Below, piece after piece: positions 59,493 to 64,000 of a DNA stretch of 64,000 bases. A program made the position numbers and the translations under genes. Source of the stretch: Roseomonas indoligenes (GTDB taxonomy: Bacteria > Pseudomonadota > Alphaproteobacteria > Acetobacterales > Acetobacteraceae); the NCBI RefSeq assembly GCF_017813365.1, contig NZ_JAGIZA010000002.1, positions 414,394-478,393 of the forward strand, in the 5' to 3' direction. The notes beneath the pieces were generated by a model. It saw only the letters and a list, made by a program, of their open reading frames with translations, did no database searches and was not told the origin of the DNA. Position 1 is the stretch's first letter. Each line of letters opens with the position of its first letter.

Positions 59493-59534
59493 GCCGCGAT
59501 CTGCCAGCGCGGCTTCACGCCGCGACCTGCCGGC
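59467..59534 (-). repeat. 26-bp tandem repeat, about 2.6 units
   Basis: Two full units (59467-59492 and 59493-59518), differing at only two positions (59475/59501 and 59480/59506), and a partial third (59519-59534). Each unit, read on the minus strand, contains the end of one small frame (ATCGCGGCGTGA-like) and the start of the next (GTGAAGCCGCGC). The period equals a 30-nt mini-gene minus a 4-nt overlap. Confidence 0.85.
59489..59518 (-). CDS. Nine-codon micro-ORF 1 (MKPRWQIAA)
   Basis: GTG start overlapping the TGA of the 67-codon gene (GTGA), nine codons, then TGA overlapping the next GTG (GTGA). It is nearly identical to micro-ORF 2, the two being successive units of the 26-bp repeat. 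It could be a coupling device or a by-product of repeat expansion. Confidence 0.3.
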   Translation of the reverse strand: MKPRWQIAA

Positions 59535-59718
59535 CCTGCCCGCGCAGGAGGACGAGCCGGGCCACCCGGGCCGCCTCCGCCGCGCTCGGGAAGGCCGCGC
59601 CCTCCAGCTCCTCCAGCACGGGGTCGGTGGCGAGGAAGAGCCAGTCCGCCTCGCGCGCCACGACGACGCCCACGAAGCGGCCCTCCACGCTGATGGGGCG
59701 GGAGGCGAGCACCGTCAC
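59515..59718 (-). CDS. 67-residue protein, unknown function
   Basis: It starts with GTG overlapping the stop of the 45-codon gene (GTGA) and reads MTVLASRPISVEGRFVGVV, then READWLFLATDPVLEELEG and an Ala/Arg-rich helix that ends GRQVAA. The last codons lie in the tandem repeat. It looks like a small folded alpha/beta protein. A longer frame is open upstream to 59865, but that part is Arg/Pro/His-rich and overlaps the neighbouring gene, so I reject it. No family is recognised. Confidence 0.5.
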   Translation of the reverse strand: MTVLASRPISVEGRFVGVVVAREADWLFLATDPVLEELEGAAFPSAAEAARVARLVLLRGQGRQVAA

Positions 59719-59852
59719 AGCCCCCCGAGCGCGCGCAGAAGGGCGCGCTCGATATCGGACTGGCGCGGCGGCGCCGGGGTGCGGGGAAAGATGCGCGCGA
59801 GCAGGACGCGGAAGGCGGTGGCGGCGCGGGAAGGCGTGGCGATTCGGATCAT
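59715..59852 (-). CDS. 45-residue basic protein, unknown function
   Basis: It begins MIRIATPSRAATAFRVLLARI and ends SDIERALLRALGGL: a basic, amphipathic N-terminal helix and a second helix after a Pro-rich turn (FPRTPAPPRQ). GGAGACGG lies 5-8 bp before the ATG, the best ribosome site of the chain, so ribosomes probably load here. The stop overlaps the next GTG. No family is recognised. Confidence 0.5.
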   Translation of the reverse strand: MIRIATPSRAATAFRVLLARIFPRTPAPPRQSDIERALLRALGGL

Positions 59853-60125
59853 GGTCCGTCTCCATGGCCGGGCTTCGGCCGGGAAGGGGGGATGGGAGGG
59901 GTGGGAGGGGCCGGCGGTCAGCGCCGACAGCTTTCCCCGTTCCGGATCGCGGGCACCTGCGGGACCTCCTCGCGGCTGTGCTGCCGATACCCTATGATTC
60001 AACGCGGCACGGTCGCGTGTCGATGAAATGGAACGATCGAATTTCGGGCAATCCGGGGGATGATCCTCCCCCGCGGCGCGGTTGGGCGATGGACCTCATC
60101 CCGCCCCCGCGATAAGCCGCCGGGG

Positions 60126-61094
60126 ATGTCCACAGGAACCCCCTTTCCGGCCTCCCGCGGGCGCCTCTACGGCAGCGTGCTGGAGGCGGTGGGCGCGACT
60201 CCCCTGGTCCGCCTGCCGCGCATCGAGGCGTCCGAGAGGTTGTCCGCCCGGCTGGCGCTGAAGCTGGAGTTCTTCAATCCGCTGGCCTCCGTGAAGGACC
60301 GCATCGGGCTGGCCATGGTGGAGGAGGCGGAGCGGGCGGGGCTGATCCGGCCCGGCGAGTCCACCCTGGTCGAGCCCACCTCAGGGAACACGGGCATCGC
60401 GCTGGCCTTCGTGGCAGCCGCAAAGGGCTACCGCCTGATCGTTGTGATGCCGGACGGCGCCAGCGAGGAACGGCGGAAGATGATGGCCTTGCTGGGGGCG
60501 GAACTGGTGCAGACCCCTGCTGGGCGCGGCATGGGCGGTGCGATCGGGCGCGCGGAGGAGATCGTCGCCGCGACGCCCGGCGCCTGGATGCCCCGCCAGT
60601 TCGACAACCCCGCCAATCCCGACATCCACGCCCGCACCACGGCGGAGGAGATCTGGGCCGATACGGGCGGCGAGGTGGACGCGATCGTGGGCGGCGTGGG
60701 GACGGGCGGCACGCTGACAGGCATCGCCCGCGCGCTGAAGCCGCGCCGGCCGGGGCTGAGGGTAATCGCGGTGGAGCCGGAGGAATCCGCCGTTCTCTCG
60801 GGCGACGAACCCGGGCCGCACGACATCCAGGGGATCGGGGCGGGCTTCCGCCCGACGGTGCTGGAGTTGGATCGGATGAACGCGGTGATGCGCGTCTCCG
60901 AGCGCGAGGCCATCGCGGCCGCCCGCCGCTGCGCCCGGGAGGAGGGGCTGCCGGTCGGCATCTCCTCCGGTGCCGTTCTGCACGCGGCGCTGCGGGTGGC
61001 GCGGGAGCCGGGGATGGAGGGGCGCCTGGTGGTCGGCATCGCCGCCAGCTTCGCGGAGCGCTACCTCTCCACTGCCCTCTTCGCGGGTCTTTAA
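60126..61094 (+). CDS. cysK: Cysteine synthase (O-acetylserine sulfhydrylase)
   Basis: A 322-residue PLP enzyme that makes cysteine from O-acetylserine and sulfide. The PLP lysine is in NPLASVKDRIGLAM (Lys57), TSGNTGIALAFVAAAKGY is the substrate loop, GGVGTGGTLTGIAR the phosphate cup and GISSGAVLHAAL the C-terminal Ser. ATG 60126 gives the family start; an upstream ATG at 60060 adds an unconserved Arg-rich piece. The 270-bp gap upstream has a TATGAT at 59993-59998 but no matching -35. Confidence 0.93.
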   Translation: MSTGTPFPASRGRLYGSVLEAVGATPLVRLPRIEASERLSARLALKLEFFNPLASVKDRIGLAMVEEAERAGLIRPGESTLVEPTSGNTGIALAFVAAAKGYRLIVVMPDGASEERRKMMALLGAELVQTPAGRGMGGAIGRAEEIVAATPGAWMPRQFDNPANPDIHARTTAEEIWADTGGEVDAIVGGVGTGGTLTGIARALKPRRPGLRVIAVEPEESAVLSGDEPGPHDIQGIGAGFRPTVLELDRMNAVMRVSEREAIAAARRCAREEGLPVGISSGAVLHAALRVAREPGMEGRLVVGIAASFAERYLSTALFAGL

Positions 61095-61161
61095 GCCACT
61101 GCGCGGTGTCCTAGAAATCTCTTGAAAGATACAACCTCGGGTTGTTTAAGGGGTTATCGGT

Positions 61162-61443
61162 TTGTCTCGGGAAGGGGCGCGCGCTGCGGGTGCCGTGGCT
61201 GTCCCCTCCGGACGCGATAGCCCCTGGGCGGCGATTGCCGTGACCGGGTGGCGGGACAGCGTTGTCGTGGGGGCGGGCATGGTTTCGTGGTTCGGCTACA
61301 GCCTCCTGCTTGGCGGACTTCCCGTCATCGTGGCGAACATGGCGCCGCCCTCCCCGCTGTTCGGGGACGAGCCGATGCGGGCGGCATTCCGGATCCTGAT
61401 TGGGATGGCCGTGTCCTCGGCCGGCGTCGTCCTGCTCGACTGA
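61162..61443 (+). CDS. Possible small membrane protein, unknown function
   Basis: A 93-codon frame with a TTG start, hydrophobic in the middle (VVVGAGMVSWFGYSLLLGGLPVIVANM) and at the end (FRILIGMAVSSAGVVLLD). Upstream is TTGAAA-17 bp-TTTAAG (61122-61150), promoter-like, overlapping an ACAACC-TCG-GGTTGT hairpin (61131-61145) that could instead terminate cysK. The TTG start follows within 12 bp, so the mRNA would be nearly leaderless. It ends 3 bp from the convergent azlD stop. Confidence 0.45.
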   Translation: MSREGARAAGAVAVPSGRDSPWAAIAVTGWRDSVVVGAGMVSWFGYSLLLGGLPVIVANMAPPSPLFGDEPMRAAFRILIGMAVSSAGVVLLD

Positions 61444-61446
61444 CGC

Positions 61447-61752
61447 CTAGACGCCCGCCCAGCGCAGCAGCGCCACGGCGGCCACGCCGACGACGATGGA
61501 CAGGCCGAAATTTCCCCAGCGCAGGTGCGCGGCGGCGCAGGGAATGCTCGCCAGCGTCGCAGCCAGGTCCTGGCGGGACAGTGACAGCGCGACATAGGCC
61601 GCGAAGAGCGGCGCGGGAAGGTTCCGCAGCAGCGCGTCCACGAAGGGCGGCGTGCGCACCGCGCGCAGCACGGCGTAGCCCCCGGCGCGACAGATATAGG
61701 TCACCAGCCCCATCGCAATGATGGCGAGGGTCACGTCCCAGCGCATGGTCAT
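61447..61752 (-). CDS. azlD: AzlD family branched-chain amino acid export subunit
   Basis: A 101-residue small membrane protein with about four helices: DVTLAIIAMGLVTYICRAGGY (the AzlD start with the Thr-Tyr-x-x-Arg motif), FAAYVALSLSRQD and LSIVVGVAAVALLRWAG. It forms a two-part exporter with AzlC. The ATG at 61752 overlaps the azlC stop (ATGA). Confidence 0.88.
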   Translation of the reverse strand: MTMRWDVTLAIIAMGLVTYICRAGGYAVLRAVRTPPFVDALLRNLPAPLFAAYVALSLSRQDLAATLASIPCAAAHLRWGNFGLSIVVGVAAVALLRWAGV

Positions 61753-62465
61753 CGGCGCACTGCCACGGATTGCGCCCGCCACTCGCGCCAGGCTCCGAGG
61801 GCGGCGCCGGCGAAGGCACCGGCCAGCAGGGGCACCGGCGCGGGCAGCCGCAGGGCCTGGGTGCCGAGCGCGGTGGCCGCGGCCAGGAGCCAGGGCGGCA
61901 CGTCCTGCCGCGGGCTCCGCCAGAGGGCCGCGAGGATCGCCACGAAGCTGGCCGGGGCCGCGAAGAAGATCGGGTTCTCGTCCGAGAAGGCCACGGCCGC
62001 GCCGAGCACGTGGCCGACCGCGGTGGAAGCCACCCAGCCGACCCAGGTGAAGACGCCGAGTCCGAAGAGGAAGCCCGCATCCCGCCCGCCGGCGCGCTGC
62101 TCCGCCACCGAGAGGGCGAAGGAGTGGTCCACCGTGACGAAGAGGGAGCCCCAGAGGCGCCATCCCTTGAGGTGGTCCAGCCAGAAGGAGAGGGCGGCGC
62201 CGATCGGCACCATGCGGATATTCACGACGAAGGCAGCGAGCGCGACGGCGAGGATGTCCGGCGGGTCCGTCCAGAGCTCCAGCGCGAGGAGCTGGGAGGC
62301 GCCGGCGAAGACCAGGGCGCTCATCAGCAGCGTCTCGGCGAGGGTCAGGCCGTGGCGCAGGGCGATGACGCCGACCACGATTCCGAAGGGGGCGATGCCC
62401 AGGAGCAGGGGGATGCCCCGCAGCACCCCGCGCCGCACCCCGTCGCGGGTGAAGATGACCGGCAT
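61749..62465 (-). CDS. azlC: AzlC family branched-chain amino acid export permease
   Basis: A 238-residue membrane protein with the AzlC start FTRDGVRRGVLRGIPLLLGIAPFG, then LLMSALVFAGASQLLALEL, FVVNIRMVPIGAALSFWL and LFVTVDHSFALSV. It should export branched-chain or related amino acids with AzlD. No regulator gene lies beside it. Confidence 0.9.
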   Translation of the reverse strand: MPVIFTRDGVRRGVLRGIPLLLGIAPFGIVVGVIALRHGLTLAETLLMSALVFAGASQLLALELWTDPPDILAVALAAFVVNIRMVPIGAALSFWLDHLKGWRLWGSLFVTVDHSFALSVAEQRAGGRDAGFLFGLGVFTWVGWVASTAVGHVLGAAVAFSDENPIFFAAPASFVAILAALWRSPRQDVPPWLLAAATALGTQALRLPAPVPLLAGAFAGAALGAWREWRAQSVAVRR

Positions 62466-62514
62466 GGGGGGCGGGTATAGGGGGGAAGGGGGGCGGGCGC
62501 CATGCGCCGCGCCC

Positions 62515-63168
62515 TCAGCCCCGCCTGGAGTCGATGATCCGGGTCTCCGCCTCGTCCCGGCCCAGTTCCAGCGCCGCGGCCGCCACCTCCCGCGGGAAGC
62601 CGGCGCGGGCGAGGGAGCCCATGGCCTTCAGCCGGGCGGCCCGGGCCGCCTCCGGCTCCTCCGGCGGGGCGGGGTCGAAAGGCCCCTGGCGTCGGCGGCG
62701 CAGATGGGCGAGCGCGGCCGTCACCTCGTCCGTTCCGGCCTCCTCCAGCGTGCCGGAAGCCAGTTCCTCGCCCACGCCCTTCGCGGCCAGGTGCGCGGCG
62801 ATGGCGCGGCGGGACCGGCCGGCGCGCGCGAGCCGGCGCGTGCGGGCCGCGGCAAAGGCGGCGTCGTCCACGGCGCCGGCCGATACCATGCGTTTGGCGA
62901 CCGCGGCCGCGGCGGCACGACCCTCCGCCACCACCGGCGCGATGGCGTCCGGCGACATCCCCTCGCGCTCCGCGCGCTGGGCCCAGCGGGCCACGCGTCG
63001 CTGCAGCACGCGGGTCAGCCCGGCTTCGGTGGCGGCAAAGCGGGCCAGGTGGTTCAGCGCTACCTCGTGCAGCCGCGCCTCGTTCGGGGCGGGGCCGGCG
63101 GAGGGGGCGCGCCTCTCCCGCCGGGGGCGCCCCCGCGGAGCCGTCCTGGGCGGTGTGCTCTCGGCCAT
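62515..63168 (-). CDS. recX: Regulatory protein RecX
   Basis: A 217-residue helical protein: EVALNHLARFAATEAGLTRVLQRRVARW and AIAAHLAAKGVGEELASGTLEEA (both split RecX repeats), with SAGAVDDAAFAAARTRRLARAGRSRR between them. RecX limits RecA filaments. It is longer at the N-terminus than most, with a Pro/Arg-rich extension of about 30 residues. recA is not in the window. The ATG at 63168 fits the start; the longer frame upstream is antisense to the next gene's leader. Confidence 0.82.
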   Translation of the reverse strand: MAESTPPRTAPRGRPRRERRAPSAGPAPNEARLHEVALNHLARFAATEAGLTRVLQRRVARWAQRAEREGMSPDAIAPVVAEGRAAAAAVAKRMVSAGAVDDAAFAAARTRRLARAGRSRRAIAAHLAAKGVGEELASGTLEEAGTDEVTAALAHLRRRRQGPFDPAPPEEPEAARAARLKAMGSLARAGFPREVAAAALELGRDEAETRIIDSRRG

Positions 63169-63277
63169 GCGGGGAATGTGGCACCGAGGCGCGGGCAGGG
63201 GGAGGGGGGCGCCGCAACCGCCCTCCGGCGGCCGGCGTTGCTCCGCCAAGCCAAGCATCATCACAAGGAGGCGCCGA

Positions 63278-64000
63278 ATGACGATCCGGTCCAACAAGTC
63301 GAGCCTGCTGGGAATGACGGCGGCCGCCGCGCTGCTCGCGCTGCCCGCCCTTGCCCAGACCCAGCCCGCGCCGCGCGACGGCACGGCGGGCAACCCGCCC
63401 TCCACCGCCACGCAGCGCGCGGCGGATTCCGTGACGGGGAACCGCACCCCGGCCGACGGCACCCCTGGCAACCCGCCGGGCACGGCGCTCGGCCGCGCCG
63501 TCGACCGCGCCGGCGACAATGCCGCCTCCGCGAACCAGCGCGCGGGCGACCCGGCGAACACGCAGAACCGGCCCGACGGTACGCCCGGCAACCCGCCCGG
63601 CACCGCGCTGGGCCGCGCGGCGGACCGCGCCCTGGGCACCAACATGTCCGGCGCCTACCCGCAGAACAGCGACGGCACGCCGAACAACCCGCCCGGCACG
63701 GCGGCGGGCCGCGCGGTGGACCGCGCCACGACCGATAACGGCACGACGCACAACAATGCCACGGGTGGCATGACGGCCCAGGGGAACAACGCCGGCACTC
63801 CGCGTCAGCAGAACGGCCAGCCCGGCCCGGTGAACACCATGCCGGACGGCAGCCAGGCCCGCGCTGGGACGATGAGCGCGCCGCTGCAGAACCAGGCGGC
63901 GGGCAACGCCCCGGCCAATCCTTCCGGCCCCTCCGGCGCGCCGGCGAACAGCACGGGTTATGGCAACGCTGACCGCCCCGCCACGGCCACGGCGGGCAAT
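63278..64000 (+). CDS. Exported repeat-rich protein, truncated by the window edge
   Basis: The frame is open to the last base (241 codons seen, no stop). A strong AAGGAGG precedes the ATG. A signal peptide (LLGMTAAAALLALPALAQ, cut after about residue 26) leads to four imperfect copies of DGTPGNPPGTALGRAxDRA at about residues 34-50, 60-78, 100-118 and 132-150, separated by Asn/Gln/Thr-rich linkers. The remainder is rich in Asn, Gly, Ala, Pro and Gln, so it is probably disordered, periplasmic or surface-exposed. No known family is recognised. The lack of a stop in a GC-rich frame with a good ribosome site and signal supports it as real. Confidence 0.75.
   Translation, partial: MTIRSNKSSLLGMTAAAALLALPALAQTQPAPRDGTAGNPPSTATQRAADSVTGNRTPADGTPGNPPGTALGRAVDRAGDNAASANQRAGDPANTQNRPDGTPGNPPGTALGRAADRALGTNMSGAYPQNSDGTPNNPPGTAAGRAVDRATTDNGTTHNNATGGMTAQGNNAGTPRQQNGQPGPVNTMPDGSQARAGTMSAPLQNQAAGNAPANPSGPSGAPANSTGYGNADRPATATAGN

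Noticed and set aside
59467-59534. CRISPR-like repeat
   Set aside because: The units are contiguous with no spacers, so it is a tandem repeat. No cas genes are present.
59515-59865. 116-codon version of the 67-codon gene
   Set aside because: The extra N-terminus is Arg/His/Pro-rich and lies over the 45-codon gene. The GTG at 59718 makes a regular GTGA overlap.

Overview
The window is very GC-rich (about 70 % by eye), densely coded on both strands, and clearly alphaproteobacterial. It carries ctrA and a chpT-like phosphotransferase next to a chemotaxis operon, a complete acpXL-lpxXL cluster for very-long-chain acylation of lipid A, a Coq7-type ubiquinone hydroxylase, and Bug-type and choice-of-anchor/RTX exported proteins. 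The gene set and composition suggest Rhodospirillales, most likely an Acetobacteraceae member of the Roseomonas kind. That assignment is an inference; there is no rRNA in the window. I see no prophage, insertion sequence, integrase or CRISPR array.

Layout. 0-12 kb is housekeeping: a 2OG-Fe(II) oxygenase-like protein, a pseudouridine synthase, an AsmA protein, tRNA-Ile2(CAU), an exported MetX-fold hydrolase, ppa, two small membrane or exported proteins, a GFA protein, rarA, an ArsC-like reductase, a P-loop kinase-like protein and moaA. 12-21 kb is the signalling and motility block: a DUF3553 gene, chpT, hybrid cheA, cheW, cheY, cheB and cheR in one direction, then convergent ctrA, then fliI and a fliJ-like gene. 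21-27 kb holds phenylalanine hydroxylase with a divergent Lrp regulator, an HxlR regulator with a divergent NAD(P)-binding protein, a 3-hydroxyisobutyrate-dehydrogenase-like enzyme and an SLC13/RCK_C permease. 27-32 kb is the minus-strand operon acpXL-fabZXL-fabF2XL-fabF1XL-adh2XL-lpxXL, which should make and attach a very-long-chain hydroxy fatty acid to lipid A. 32-36.5 kb is one 1435-residue choice-of-anchor/5'-nucleotidase/RTX exported protein with a textbook terminator.

36.5-37.1 kb is the only large sparse region, partly AT-rich. 37-51 kb holds tRNA-Leu(CAA), dsbB-coq7, HNH, gluQRS, an HWE-family kinase with its response regulator, PhzF, two solute-binding proteins, pterin dehydratase (phhB, the partner of phhA 26 kb away), a zincin, and a phosphatase coupled to NAD(P)HX dehydratase. 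51-58 kb is a minus-strand run (tesA-like, thpR, cobB-like, UDG family, exported unknown) divergent from an ABC ATPase/FtsX permease pair. The tesA and ABC ATG codons overlap each other. 58-64 kb has a Bax-inhibitor-1 protein, a chain of very small overlapping genes, cysK, azlCD, recX and a truncated repeat-rich exported protein at the right edge.

The most unusual structure is at 59380..59852 on the minus strand. Five reading frames of 45, 67, 9, 9 and 28 codons are each joined by a four-base GTGA or ATGA overlap. The two 9-codon frames come from a 26-bp tandem repeat, and 26 equals a 30-nt mini-gene minus the 4-nt overlap. Also notable are a degenerate ketosynthase subunit in the lipid A cluster, a hairpin over the cheA ribosome binding site, three convergent gene pairs that end on the same CTAG, and a composition change inside fliI. 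I read everything by eye, so family names rest on recognised motifs and not on searches.
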